Under the pieces are notes generated by a model. It was not told the origin of the DNA. It saw only the letters and a program-made list of their open reading frames with translations, and did no database searches. Position numbers and translations under genes: made by a program. From Varibaculum cambriense (GTDB lineage Bacteria; Actinomycetota; Actinomycetes; Actinomycetales; Actinomycetaceae), in contig NZ_JAKNHJ010000012.1 in NCBI RefSeq assembly GCF_022133705.1, forward strand, positions 1 to 64,000: a stretch of 64,000 nucleotides of DNA, given 5' to 3'. This document shows positions 1 through 9,025 of this stretch, piece after piece. Each line of letters opens with the position of its first letter. Positions within the stretch are counted from its first letter, which is position 1.

Positions 1-30
1 AAGGGAGAAAAACTTTCGTTTCTCTCCCTT
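1..30 (-). terminator. Stem-loop downstream of tRNA-Pro
   Basis: Positions 1-8 (AAGGGAGA) pair perfectly with 23-30 (TCTCCCTT) around a 14-nt loop. It lies just 3' of the tRNA-Pro gene on the minus strand, where a terminator is expected. The T-tract that would prove it falls outside the window, so the call is tentative. Confidence 0.4.
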
Positions 31-42
31 TCGGTCTCGCTC

Positions 43-117
<75 letters not shown>

Positions 118-129
118 CGTAACTCCCAT

Positions 130-158
130 ATTGTAGGCAGACCCTCGGTAAATCTAAA
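130..158 (-). promoter_or_regulatory. Putative promoter of tRNA-Pro
   Basis: On the minus strand a TACAAT -10 element (130-135) lies about 13 nt before the mature tRNA 5' end, with TTTAGA (153-158) 17 nt further upstream as a 4/6 match to the -35 consensus. The spacing suits a short-leader tRNA transcript. It is inferred from sequence only. Confidence 0.4.
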
Positions 159-236
159 AATCACCTGCCTAGATTTCGGCGGATGTCACACAAAAAGTCA
201 GACCTGAAACCAGAAATCCCATCTGGAAGTAAAAAA

Positions 237-626
237 TCAGAACAGGAAACTACCGAGCGCGAGCCCGACCGCCGCTGCCAGTAGTGAGAGCGACCATACT
301 AGGAGCAATGCTCCCCAGGCGCGGCGCCAATTTCCCCGTTCCGTCACCGAAAAAATATCGAGCACAAAAGTAGAGAAGGTGGAAAAGCCACCCAAAAATC
401 CGGTAGCTAACAGGGCATAGACCCGGCTATCAGAATGCAGGCCGCCACTGCTCACCGCGGCAATCAGCATCCCGCCCAGCAGGCAGGCCAACACGTTCAC
501 CAGGGCGATTCCTCCAGCTGGGTGGCGTTTTTCTAGCTTTAGCCAAGTCACGTCGATTCCCCAACGACAAAGCGCCCCCACTCCGCCGCTCGCCCCCAGA
601 GCCAACGCAAAACCGATTCCACCCAT
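237..626 (-). CDS. crcB: Fluoride channel subunit CrcB/FluC (second copy)
   Basis: A 129-residue, four-helix protein of the CrcB/Fluc family, which forms dual-topology dimeric channels that expel fluoride through the cytoplasmic membrane. Visible family marks are the N-terminal GGVGALCRWGID segment and the GFLGGFSTFSTF stretch, which holds the central sodium site and the phenylalanine and polar residues lining the pore. Its start codon overlaps the stop of the upstream crcB by one base (TAATG), so the two are translated together and probably form a heterodimer. It is the last gene of a run starting at tmk. Confidence 0.93.
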   Translation of the reverse strand: MGGIGFALALGASGGVGALCRWGIDVTWLKLEKRHPAGGIALVNVLACLLGGMLIAAVSSGGLHSDSRVYALLATGFLGGFSTFSTFVLDIFSVTERGNWRRAWGALLLVWSLSLLAAAVGLALGSFLF

Positions 627-1144
627 TAACGCTCCTGCCCCCGTCCGCTCTTGGCGCGCCCTCGCGGGGCATCTTTGGTAGCCAGCCGGTACCCAAGACC
701 GGCAAGCACCACCCCGATTACCAGGAGAATTATCGTTAAAGCTGCCGCGGGATAAAACTTACCCCCCAGCGCCCAAAACTCACTATGTAAAGAGGTTTCC
801 CCGCCGCTGACCGCCGCGATTCCAAAAGCCGAAAAGGTGGTGAAAGACCCTAAGAACCCGGTGGTGATCCCCAGTTTTACCGGAGTTCCCAAACGGTGCA
901 GGCCCGTCCCTTTCCGATTAGCCCGAGTTTTGAAATATCCCAGCAGGAAAGCCCCCAACAAATTAGCGACAATCACCCCAAAAGTTACCGCCGACCAGGT
1001 AAAATAACTTTCTGAAATCGGTAAAGTCCAGGTATCTAGCCCCCAGCGTGCCAAAGTTCCCGCCATGCCACCTAGGAAAATAGCGACAGCATCAGCCCCT
1101 ATACGCCGGGCAGGGTGCCTAGCCGGATCAGGGGATTTATTCAT
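626..1144 (-). CDS. crcB: Fluoride channel subunit CrcB/FluC (first copy)
   Basis: A 172-residue CrcB/Fluc protein with the signatures GGMAGTLARWGLDTW and GFLGSFTTFSAFG. It is longer than its partner because of a short basic N-terminal extension and a basic C-terminal tail (RGRAKSGRGQER). Paired short CrcB genes are common in Gram-positive bacteria and are thought to give antiparallel heterodimers with fixed topology, an inference for this pair. Only 17 bases separate it from the upstream hydrolase gene, so there is no room for a fluoride riboswitch directly in front of it. Confidence 0.92.
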   Translation of the reverse strand: MNKSPDPARHPARRIGADAVAIFLGGMAGTLARWGLDTWTLPISESYFTWSAVTFGVIVANLLGAFLLGYFKTRANRKGTGLHRLGTPVKLGITTGFLGSFTTFSAFGIAAVSGGETSLHSEFWALGGKFYPAAALTIILLVIGVVLAGLGYRLATKDAPRGRAKSGRGQER

Positions 1145-1161
1145 CGCTTATCCCCTTTACC

Positions 1162-2727
1162 TTAATCATCACAGGTAACATCGCTATCCGGTAAAACTCC
1201 CCCTACCAGGTATTTATCTACGGTTTCTTGCACACAATCCGATCCTAAACCGTAAGCCGTATGGGAATAGGATTTCCAAGTCACCAGCCGCGAATTCGGG
1301 ATTTGCCGGTGTACCGATTGCGCCATTTCATAGGGCGTGGCCGGGTCGTTAGTATTTCCCACCAGCAAAATGGGTTGCACCCCCACAATCTTCACTTTTT
1401 CCCGTTTCGCGGTAGACTCCCAAGGCCAGGCCGCGAGCGCATATTCTCCATACGCCATGGAAGATCCCATCAAGGGGAAATCTCGCACCAGTTTTTGCCC
1501 GCGCTGATCCCACTCTTTTTGAGTACCTTCCACCGGATAATCGGCGCCGTTAATCGCAATAAAAGCATCTAAAGCATTGTTCTCAAACTTGCCGTCTACG
1601 CCGCGTTGATTAAATAAATCAGAGATTTTCAATAGGGGCGCGCCATCACCTTTCAACGCCTCTTGCAGTCCCTCTAGCAGAGAGGGATACAAAGTTTCGT
1701 AGTAGAGCATCCCGACCGCTGCCCCAAAAGCTAAAGCTCCATTTAGAGGGCGGGCGGAATCTTTAGTAGGAATCGGGGAAGCATCGGCGGCTTTAAAAAA
1801 CCGTTGTAACCGCTTCATTCCGGCTGCGGTAGTGTCCCAGGGGCAATCTTTACCTTCTCGCGCACACCAGGCAGCAAAGTTGCCAAACGCTGCCTCGAAA
1901 CCTTTGGCTTGTGCCATTGAGACTTCCCCATAGGAGTAAGACCCATCCAAAACCCCGTCTAGTACCAGGCGTCCCACATTTTTGGGAAATAGTTGCGCAT
2001 AGGTAGTCCCCAGGAACGAACCATAGGAATAGCCCAGGTAAGAGAGTTTTTTATCTCCGAGGACGGCCCGTAAAATATCTAAATCTCGCGCGACAGAAAC
2101 GGTATCTAGATACCTTGCGAAGTCGCCGTTCTTTTCCTGACAGCGCTGGGCAAATTCTTTCATATCTGCAATGGAACGCTCCCGGCCTGCGGCCGTACCC
2201 AGATCGAGGCTTTCGGCTAAGGACTCATCCTTTTGCGCATCCGTAGTGCACTCTATGGGATGCGAGCGGGAGACTCCCCGCGGATCGAATCCCACCACAT
2301 CAAAGGTGGAAAACACCTGCTCCGAAAACATCTCTTCCGAGTTTTTTATCAGGTCAACCCCTGATCCTCCCGGTCCGCCGGGGTTGATCAGCAGGCTCCC
2401 TAAGCATTTTCCGCTCGCCCGGCTACGCGCCAGCGCCAACTCAATATCTTCCTTCTGGGTGTCGCTATAGTCCAAAGGTACTTTCACCCGCGCGCATTGA
2501 TAATCCTTCAAGTCGCTTTCCTGGCAGGGCGCCCAGGATACTTTTTGCTGATAGTAGCGTTCTAGCCCGGCGGGAATAACGGCGTCCTCGCCATCTAAGG
2601 AATTAGTTTCTGAGGACGTAGACGGGGTCACCCGGGTATCAGATTTGGAGCCAACGCTACAGGCCGACAGCATCAAGCAAGCGGTAAAAACTATTGCTAC
2701 CAGCATTGACAGTTTGTGTTTAACCAT
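1162..2727 (-). CDS. Lipoprotein alpha/beta hydrolase, tripeptidyl aminopeptidase (TAP) type
   Basis: A 521-residue exported hydrolase. The N-terminus MVKHKLSMLVAIVFTACLML plus lipobox SAC predicts a lipoprotein with acylated Cys23. The fold marks are INPGGPGGSG (oxyanion loop), the nucleophile elbow GYSYG at about residue 232, a late acid in GNTNDPATPYE and catalytic His in SYSHTAYG, the last two inside the TAP-like C-terminal domain. Relatives are Streptomyces tripeptidyl aminopeptidases and the mycobacterial cell-envelope serine hydrolases CaeA/Hip1. The substrate here is unknown; peptide trimming or envelope protein processing is the likely role. It begins a few bases from the end of holB, suggesting co-transcription. 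Confidence 0.88.
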   Translation of the reverse strand: MVKHKLSMLVAIVFTACLMLSACSVGSKSDTRVTPSTSSETNSLDGEDAVIPAGLERYYQQKVSWAPCQESDLKDYQCARVKVPLDYSDTQKEDIELALARSRASGKCLGSLLINPGGPGGSGVDLIKNSEEMFSEQVFSTFDVVGFDPRGVSRSHPIECTTDAQKDESLAESLDLGTAAGRERSIADMKEFAQRCQEKNGDFARYLDTVSVARDLDILRAVLGDKKLSYLGYSYGSFLGTTYAQLFPKNVGRLVLDGVLDGSYSYGEVSMAQAKGFEAAFGNFAAWCAREGKDCPWDTTAAGMKRLQRFFKAADASPIPTKDSARPLNGALAFGAAVGMLYYETLYPSLLEGLQEALKGDGAPLLKISDLFNQRGVDGKFENNALDAFIAINGADYPVEGTQKEWDQRGQKLVRDFPLMGSSMAYGEYALAAWPWESTAKREKVKIVGVQPILLVGNTNDPATPYEMAQSVHRQIPNSRLVTWKSYSHTAYGLGSDCVQETVDKYLVGGVLPDSDVTCDD

Positions 2728-2730
2728 TAA

Positions 2731-3924
2731 CTACTGCCTCAAATCCATCATCATTGCTTCCATCGTAAGTAGCGGCGTCACATTTGCTGCTAGGCGCCGC
2801 CTGGCGGTGCGAATCGCGTCCATGCGTTGTACGGTACGCTGCGGAGCAGAGCCTTTCGCCAATCTGGTAATCGCCTCCATCAGGTCAACGTTAATTAGCG
2901 GTACCTGCGCCCCGCTTTGCAGCAGATAAACATCGCGATAAAACCCCAGAAGATTAAGTAATACTCGATCTAGACTATCGCGTAGGTAGCGGGTAGAGCG
3001 CCGTTTTTGATCCGCTTTTAGCGCAGTTTCCTGGGCTTTTAGGGCAGGCGGCAGCCGCGTCCCCTCCTGGTCATACCCCAAAGCCCGACGCAACTGCGTC
3101 AGTTCTTGCTGATCTTTTTCTTCCGCCCGTTTACTAGCATCGGTTTTTGCTGCCTCCACCAATTTTTGTGCTAGCAGCGCCGCTTCGCCCACGCTGGAAG
3201 TAGTGGTGGCAGACAATAAAATTTTTCGGCGGCGCTCCAGTTCGGCCGGGTCGCGAGCTAAAGATTTCGCCACCCCAATATGGGATTGAGACATCGCCGC
3301 TGCTTGGCGGGCAGTTTCCGAGGCGACCCCATGTTTTTCAATCAGCAACTGCGCCACTTCCTCCACGCTGGGAGTAACCAAGCTGACGTGGCGGCAGCGG
3401 GAACGAATCGTGGGTAACACATCGCCAGGTTGAGTGGTGCACAGGAGCCACACGGTACGCGGGGGTGGTTCCTCAATCGCTTTCAGCAATAGATTGGAGG
3501 TACGCTCCACCATCCGATCGGCGTCCTCCATCAATATCACTCGCCATTTTCCTCCGGCAGGCGCCTGCTGTGCCAGCGTCACCAGGGAAGCAATCTCCTC
3601 CATTTTAATAATCAGGCGTTCGGTGGTCACCACTTTCACGTCCGGATGGGTACCTTTAAGTACGCGGCGGCACTCCCCACACTGCCCACAGCCTGGAGTT
3701 TGCGGATCTTCACATTGCAAAGCGGCCGCGAAAGCGAGCGCCGCTACCGACCGTCCCGCACCGGGAGGACCGGTAACCAACCAGGCATGCGACATTTGCC
3801 TGGTTAAAGCCGAGTCCTCTGTCTGCTGCTCATTTGCCTGTCGGAGGGCGCGCGCGGAGTGCGCAGCGGTCTCAAAAATCTTTACCGCCGTTTTTTGTCC
3901 GACGATCTGATCCCATACGCTCAT
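2731..3924 (-). CDS. holB: DNA polymerase III subunit delta'
   Basis: A 397-residue AAA+ clamp-loader subunit that helps load the sliding clamp on primed DNA. The P-loop is GPPGAGRS at about residues 52-59, with Arg in place of the usual Lys, in keeping with delta' being a non-hydrolysing subunit. A zinc-binding set follows (Cys71, Cys79, Cys82, Cys85), then the degenerate Walker B VILMEDADRM and the sensor stretch LLKAIEEPPP...IRSRCRH. It overlaps tmk by four bases, the typical tmk-holB pairing of actinobacteria. The annotation is secure; gamma/tau (DnaX) is excluded by the P-loop and by the length. Confidence 0.93.
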   Translation of the reverse strand: MSVWDQIVGQKTAVKIFETAAHSARALRQANEQQTEDSALTRQMSHAWLVTGPPGAGRSVAALAFAAALQCEDPQTPGCGQCGECRRVLKGTHPDVKVVTTERLIIKMEEIASLVTLAQQAPAGGKWRVILMEDADRMVERTSNLLLKAIEEPPPRTVWLLCTTQPGDVLPTIRSRCRHVSLVTPSVEEVAQLLIEKHGVASETARQAAAMSQSHIGVAKSLARDPAELERRRKILLSATTTSSVGEAALLAQKLVEAAKTDASKRAEEKDQQELTQLRRALGYDQEGTRLPPALKAQETALKADQKRRSTRYLRDSLDRVLLNLLGFYRDVYLLQSGAQVPLINVDLMEAITRLAKGSAPQRTVQRMDAIRTARRRLAANVTPLLTMEAMMMDLRQ

Positions 3925-4670
3925 AATTGCTGCAACCCGGTTTGGAGACTATCACCGGCCGGAGTATCCGCCTCGCTGGCACCTAAATCTGGTAGCGACC
4001 ACGCGCTTTCGGTCTGCTCTTGGCCAGCCTGCATTTTCGTCCTCGCCGCAAAGGCCGCGCTGACTAGTGATAACACTTGCTGATGGATTTCTGTTACCCC
4101 ACGGGTAGCATCTAGCACTTTTATCCGCTGCCGATCGCGCTCGGCAATCTGCAAGAAGGCTTGCCGCACTGCCTGGTGAAAAGCCAGGCCTGCCGACTCC
4201 ATCCGGTCGGGACGCTCGGTGCGCCGCGAAGCTAATACTTCCGGATCACCGTCGAGCAATATAGTCAGGTCAGGCAGGAGATTATTGGTGGCCCACCGGG
4301 AGATTTCTGCAATCTTTTCTAGCCCTAGTCCCCGTCCTATTCCCTGATAGGCCAGGGAAGAATCCAGGTAACGATCCGATACCACTACTTCGCCCGCCTG
4401 TAGATGCGGTTTGATTATAGTGTGCGCATGCCAAGCCCGATCTGCCGCATAAAGCAGCGCCTCCGTGTGGGGGTCAAGGTCTTCACCATGCATCACTTCC
4501 CGGCGCAGTCTTTGCCCCAAGGAGGTGCCGCCGGGTTCAAAAGTGGCGATCGCAGCTGCCCCGCGTGCCACTAAAGCCTGCATGAGCAGTTTCACCTGAG
4601 TAGATTTCCCGGTATAGTCCCCTCCTTCAAAGGAGATGAAGAAACCAGGGTAGGGCGTGGCGGCATTCAT
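3921..4670 (-). CDS. tmk: dTMP kinase
   Basis: A 249-residue thymidylate kinase that phosphorylates dTMP to dTDP for DNA synthesis. The P-loop is GGDYTGKST (residues 16-24); most relatives have a small residue where Tyr19 sits. The DRYLDSSLAYQG motif binds dTMP and the lid region contains ASRRTERPDR. The C-terminus is extended by about 35 residues of low complexity (QEQTESAWSLPDLGASEADT) compared with the usual 205-215 residues. No clear Shine-Dalgarno is present at the chosen ATG. It is the first gene of the probable operon tmk-holB-hydrolase-crcB-crcB. Confidence 0.92.
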   Translation of the reverse strand: MNAATPYPGFFISFEGGDYTGKSTQVKLLMQALVARGAAAIATFEPGGTSLGQRLRREVMHGEDLDPHTEALLYAADRAWHAHTIIKPHLQAGEVVVSDRYLDSSLAYQGIGRGLGLEKIAEISRWATNNLLPDLTILLDGDPEVLASRRTERPDRMESAGLAFHQAVRQAFLQIAERDRQRIKVLDATRGVTEIHQQVLSLVSAAFAARTKMQAGQEQTESAWSLPDLGASEADTPAGDSLQTGLQQL

Positions 4671-4755
4671 GTGCTTAGCTTACCGAACTTAGTTAGCTCA
4701 GCGCTCTGCCTCCGGTGACAAAAGCTATCTAAGCTACCGGCATCCTCTAGGTTAC

Positions 4756-6258
4756 TTAGGCAGACTCACTTTCCCACCATGCCAGCAGCCGCTCACGCGC
4801 CGCCTCTTTGCCAATCTCGCCCTCTTCTAGCCGCAAATTCAACAGATACTTATAGGCTTTCCCCACCTGCGGACCGGGCTTTAGCTGCAGGATCTGCATA
4901 ATTTCTTCCCCATCTAGTTCGGGGCGAATCCGCGAAAGTTCCTCTTTTTCGGCCAGCTGGGCGATTCGTTTCTCCAAGTCATCATAGGCGTGCTCTAGGC
5001 GGGCGGCGCGGCGCCGATTCCGGGTCGTACAATCAGCGCGGGTCAGGCGGTGCAGGCGAGTCAGCATCGGCCCGGCATCGGCCACGTAGCGGCGCACCGC
5101 CGAATCACTCCAAGCCTGCTCCCCATATCCGTGAAACCGCAGGTGTAAAGCAACTAACTGGGTTACATCTTTAATGGTTTGTTTATCAAAATGGAGGGCG
5201 TGCATCCGTTTACGGGTAAGTTTCGCTCCCACGATCTCGTGATGATGGAAAGATACCGTCCCATCTTTTTCGAAACGGCGGGTGGCAGGTTTACCCACGT
5301 CATGCATCAGAGCAGCAAAACGCAACACGAAATCGGGACGCGGCACCTCCCCCTCGGGGTCGGTCTCTAAAGCTATTGCCTGGTCAACTACGGTCAAGGT
5401 GTGTTCGTAGACATCTTTGTGGCGGCCGTGTTCGTCAACGGTGGCGCGCAAATTTGCCACTTCCGGTAGCACTATCGCTGCCAGCCCGGTATAAACCAAT
5501 AGTTCTAGGCCTTTGCGCGGATTTTTCCCCACCATCAGGGCTTCCAGTTCGGAGCGCACCCGCTCAGGGGAAACAATCTCGATCCGGCTCGCCATATTTT
5601 CCATAGCCGCCATCACCGGCATAGTCACGTCCAGGTCAAGCTGGGAGGCGAACCGGGCAGCTCGCATCATTCGCAGCGGATCATCATCGAAAGATTGCTC
5701 CGGAGACACCGGGGTACGTAGCTGGCCGGCAACTAAATCGGCTATCCCCTGATGGGGATCCACCAGGGTTAAATCTGGTAGCCGCAGCGCCATCGCGTTC
5801 ACCGTAAAATCCCGACGCGTTAGGTCGCCTTCTAAAGTATCCCCAAACTTTACCGCGGGTTTGCGGCTATTTTTTTGATATTTATCGCTGCGATAGGTAG
5901 TTACTTCTACGGTTAAACCTGCTTTATGGGCTCCAATAGTGCCGAACTCTTTACCCATGGTCCACACGTTTCCCGCCCAGTCTTTCAAAATCTGTTCGGT
6001 CGTATCTGGACGCGCTGAAGTTGCCAAGTCCCAATCGTGCGGCTTACGCCCGCACATGGCGTCCCGAACCGGCCCGCCTACCAGGGAAAGCTCTTGGCCT
6101 TTGGCGGTAAATAGATCCGCGAGTTCTAACACCACTGCCGGTAGTTTAGAAAGCGCCTGCAGCATATTCGCGAGGGCGGCGGCCGCATTTTCTGGCAACT
6201 GCACCTCGCTAGCGTTCAGGCCAGCAGGATCATTAGCTAACTTTAGATTCTTATTCAT
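4756..6258 (-). CDS. CCA tRNA nucleotidyltransferase
   Basis: A 500-residue class II tRNA nucleotidyltransferase that adds or repairs the 3' CCA of tRNAs. The nucleotidyltransferase head carries LVGGPVRDAMCG and the metal-binding DWD (Asp75, Asp77), followed by RRDFTVNAMAL and the Arg-rich RMMRAARFASQL nucleotide-selection region. A C-terminal HD domain is visible as HTLTVVDQ...FAALMHDVGKP near residue 320. It is orthologous in position to the mycobacterial gene called pcnA, next to NUDIX, DUF6049 and MurJ. Because the tRNA-Pro in this window lacks an encoded CCA, this activity should be essential. Confidence 0.92.
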   Translation of the reverse strand: MNKNLKLANDPAGLNASEVQLPENAAAALANMLQALSKLPAVVLELADLFTAKGQELSLVGGPVRDAMCGRKPHDWDLATSARPDTTEQILKDWAGNVWTMGKEFGTIGAHKAGLTVEVTTYRSDKYQKNSRKPAVKFGDTLEGDLTRRDFTVNAMALRLPDLTLVDPHQGIADLVAGQLRTPVSPEQSFDDDPLRMMRAARFASQLDLDVTMPVMAAMENMASRIEIVSPERVRSELEALMVGKNPRKGLELLVYTGLAAIVLPEVANLRATVDEHGRHKDVYEHTLTVVDQAIALETDPEGEVPRPDFVLRFAALMHDVGKPATRRFEKDGTVSFHHHEIVGAKLTRKRMHALHFDKQTIKDVTQLVALHLRFHGYGEQAWSDSAVRRYVADAGPMLTRLHRLTRADCTTRNRRRAARLEHAYDDLEKRIAQLAEKEELSRIRPELDGEEIMQILQLKPGPQVGKAYKYLLNLRLEEGEIGKEAARERLLAWWESESA

Positions 6259-6344
6259 TGTTTACAGATTGCCAGAAAGCCTAGCCGTCTTCCAAGTGGC
6301 AAGTTGTTAGCCCGCTGACAAGGGGGCAAGGTAGCATTAAAGAT

Positions 6345-6848
6345 ATGTCTGTTCGCAATTCGTATCGTCGCCGTCACCGCGCCAAGTCGCGCCGCGCTGC
6401 CTCGCTACCAATTGTGGACGAGACTTCTGCCGGCGGCTTGGTAGTAAAAGTTGAAGACCGCCAGGCTTTCGTGGCTTTAATCGCCCGTCGTAACCGCAAT
6501 GGCAATATCGAATGGTGCCTGCCTAAAGGTCATTTGGAACCGGGGGAAACCGCGCAACAAGCTGCGCGGAGAGAAATTTTTGAAGAAACCGGGATCAAAG
6601 GAAAAGTGATTGCCCCGCTGATCTCTATCGATTACTGGTTCGCGGGAGCCGGCAGGCGGATCCATAAAGTGGTACACCACTATCTATTAGAGGCTACGGG
6701 CGGCGCGATTACCGTCGATAATGATCCTGACCATGAAGCGGAGGCCGCCGCTTGGGTTCCCCTAGATATGGTCTCCAAAGTGCTGGTTTACCCAAATGAA
6801 CGCAAAGTGGTAGCCACTGCCCTAGAACTATTAGAAATAGAGGACTAG
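6345..6848 (+). CDS. NUDIX hydrolase (MutT4-position protein)
   Basis: A 167-residue NUDIX hydrolase with a full Nudix box at residues 62-84 (GHLEPGETAQQAARREIFEE then TGI). The N-terminus is very basic (SYRRRHRAKSRRAAS). It is divergent from the CCA-transferase and directly followed, with one base between, by the DUF6049 gene, the same order as mycobacterial mutT4. It probably hydrolyses a nucleoside diphosphate derivative; the exact substrate cannot be read from sequence. There is no good Shine-Dalgarno before the ATG. Confidence 0.88.
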   Translation: MSVRNSYRRRHRAKSRRAASLPIVDETSAGGLVVKVEDRQAFVALIARRNRNGNIEWCLPKGHLEPGETAQQAARREIFEETGIKGKVIAPLISIDYWFAGAGRRIHKVVHHYLLEATGGAITVDNDPDHEAEAAAWVPLDMVSKVLVYPNERKVVATALELLEIED

Positions 6849-6849
6849 G

Positions 6850-9009
6850 GTGGCTATCTCACGGCTGAGGGGCAGAGTGCTCGGGGTGGTAGTTACCGTG
6901 CTACTCGCCCTGACCTGCACCCTTAATCCCGTTAGCCCCCCGGCAGCTAAAGCTGCCCCATCTGCGCCGTCCTCGGAGCTAACTGCTGCCATTACTGCGA
7001 TTAGCCCCGACACCCTCTCCTATAAAGAGGATGAGCAGGGGCGAACAGAAAAGATTACGGTGACCGGAACCGTCAGCAACCACACCGACGCCACTGTAAA
7101 TAATGTAATAGTACAGGTGTCTACTACTTCCAGATTGGGAGGGGACGCCGAGACTATCCGCACCTGGGTTAAAGGGGAATCCGACAGGGGGATGGGGGTT
7201 TTACGCCTTCGGCAAAGTAAAACTTTAACCCAGGTGCCAGCGAAAAAAACCGTTAAGTTTGCAATAGAGATTCCCACCAGTACCCTGCCTGCCCTAAGTA
7301 AGAACAGTTTGGGGAGCCTGGGGGTTCAGGCTAGCGTTTCTGCCAGTAAGGTGAAAAGAAAAAATACCCGGGGTGACCGGTCCCTACTGTTGTATGCTCC
7401 GCAAACAGAATCACCGGCAAAAAGTTCCCTGGCGATTATAGCTCCCCTTTCGGCCTCTTCCCCCGAAATCGCCAAATGGTTGGCTAGGGATGGAATAGGC
7501 AGTCAGGCTACTGCCAGTACCCAGACGTCCAGTCGAGTCGACGAGCCATTGAAAAGCGTGGGCGAAAACGCAAAACTCTTGAGCAACCTGTCAACTACCG
7601 GGATTACTTGGGTGGTGGATCCTGCCCTCTTGCACACTAACTCTCCCCTCTTAACCGGTAGTTTTGCTCCTTTACCGGAAAAACCTGACCCTTTAAGTCT
7701 TGAACCGGTAATGCTTGAGGCTCTGAAAACTGCGCAAGCTAAAGGCGCTAGTGTCTCACTTGATTTATGGGGCGCACCCGACCTAGTGCAATTAGATAAA
7801 GACGCGCTGGCTAAAGCAGCAGAAGGAAACCGCCAACTGGGAGCGTTACTGGAAAAGGAGCTAACCCTAGTTCCCAGTACCATTTTTTTGGCTAATCCCC
7901 ACTGGGCAGGCCGGACAGATGCTATCTGCGGCAGCTCCGAAAATCGGTTGAGCGAGGGCTGCGTCCTAGTTACCGGCGGAGATCAGTTACCCTTAACGCA
8001 AAGCTACAACTATCAACCGGACCTGCTAGGGCAAGCTAAAACCGGGGATCAAACCCGTCAATTCCTGGCAGATCATGGGACTTTATCGGCACTTTTAGCT
8101 TCTTCTTCTACCGAGGACGCTTTCACTAATACCCAGGTAGCTCGCGCCATGCTGGCCGCAATCGCCAGCGAACGTCCTTCACAACCCCGACTCATTAACG
8201 CAGTTTTACCTAATGGAGCCATAGAGGCGGCGGTAACCCAACAGCGTATAAGCAAGATTCTTAGCGACTCGTGGGTTAAGGGTACCGCTTTACCGCAAGC
8301 GCTAGGCGCCGACCCTACCTCGGTAACTTTAGGTACCGATCCCAAAATCCAGAATCTGGCGCCAGATACTACCGGAACTTTAGGAGTCGCCGGGAGTTCT
8401 TCCCATAGCTCCACCAAATCGCTTAATTCTGCCCGCGGGCGCGTGGTGCCGTCGTTAGAGCAGATAGCTCAGGATCACCAGCGCATTACTACCCCCCTAT
8501 ATCAGCAGCTTTTGCTTTCCACTTCCCGGGCAATGACTAGTGCGGAACGTAACCAGGCGATCACTAATGCGGGAAGTGAACTGGATCTTTTGGCGCGGGC
8601 GGTACAAATTCAGACTTCTTCGCAAATAAATCTGATTGCCAGTAGTTCCCAAATACCGATTAAGGTGTTAAATCGACTCCCAGTTAAGGTGAACGTACGC
8701 TTAAAGCTACAGCCAACTGATTCGCGTCTGCGAGCCGACTCCACAGTAGCGGTGAGCTTAGCTCCCAAAGGATCAAGAACCGTAAAGATTCCAATTACTG
8801 CGGTACGCAACGGTAACGTCCGGGTGAAAGTAGCGATCTTACCGCAGACCGGTAATCTAGTTCTTGATCAGAAACAGCAAATTGACCTGCGGATTCGTAC
8901 CGGGTGGGAGGATCGAATTTTTCTTGGTTTTATCTTTAGCGCGGCGGCGATCTTTATAGTTGGTTTGATTGTTAATTTCCGCCGGGGCACCCGGATGGAA
9001 CAAGAATAA
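6850..9009 (+). CDS. DUF6049 family secreted, membrane-anchored protein
   Basis: A 719-residue protein, counterpart of mycobacterial Rv3909, of unknown biochemical role. A signal peptide (RVLGVVVTVLLALTCTLNPV) is followed by a large extracellular region with beta-rich stretches, one near the N-terminus (KITVTGTVSNHTDATVNN) and one before the end (RLPVKVNVRLKLQPTD), and a single C-terminal membrane helix (IFLGFIFSAAAIFIVGLIV) with a short basic tail. It starts with GTG one base after the NUDIX stop. Its invariable place in front of murJ suggests a task in cell-wall precursor export or envelope assembly, which is inference. Confidence 0.85.
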   Translation: MAISRLRGRVLGVVVTVLLALTCTLNPVSPPAAKAAPSAPSSELTAAITAISPDTLSYKEDEQGRTEKITVTGTVSNHTDATVNNVIVQVSTTSRLGGDAETIRTWVKGESDRGMGVLRLRQSKTLTQVPAKKTVKFAIEIPTSTLPALSKNSLGSLGVQASVSASKVKRKNTRGDRSLLLYAPQTESPAKSSLAIIAPLSASSPEIAKWLARDGIGSQATASTQTSSRVDEPLKSVGENAKLLSNLSTTGITWVVDPALLHTNSPLLTGSFAPLPEKPDPLSLEPVMLEALKTAQAKGASVSLDLWGAPDLVQLDKDALAKAAEGNRQLGALLEKELTLVPSTIFLANPHWAGRTDAICGSSENRLSEGCVLVTGGDQLPLTQSYNYQPDLLGQAKTGDQTRQFLADHGTLSALLASSSTEDAFTNTQVARAMLAAIASERPSQPRLINAVLPNGAIEAAVTQQRISKILSDSWVKGTALPQALGADPTSVTLGTDPKIQNLAPDTTGTLGVAGSSSHSSTKSLNSARGRVVPSLEQIAQDHQRITTPLYQQLLLSTSRAMTSAERNQAITNAGSELDLLARAVQIQTSSQINLIASSSQIPIKVLNRLPVKVNVRLKLQPTDSRLRADSTVAVSLAPKGSRTVKIPITAVRNGNVRVKVAILPQTGNLVLDQKQQIDLRIRTGWEDRIFLGFIFSAAAIFIVGLIVNFRRGTRMEQE

Positions 9010-9025
9010 AGCGAAGGAGGAGGCA

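Noticed and set aside
1145-1161. Fluoride riboswitch before crcB
   Set aside because: The gap is only 17 bases, too short for the aptamer.
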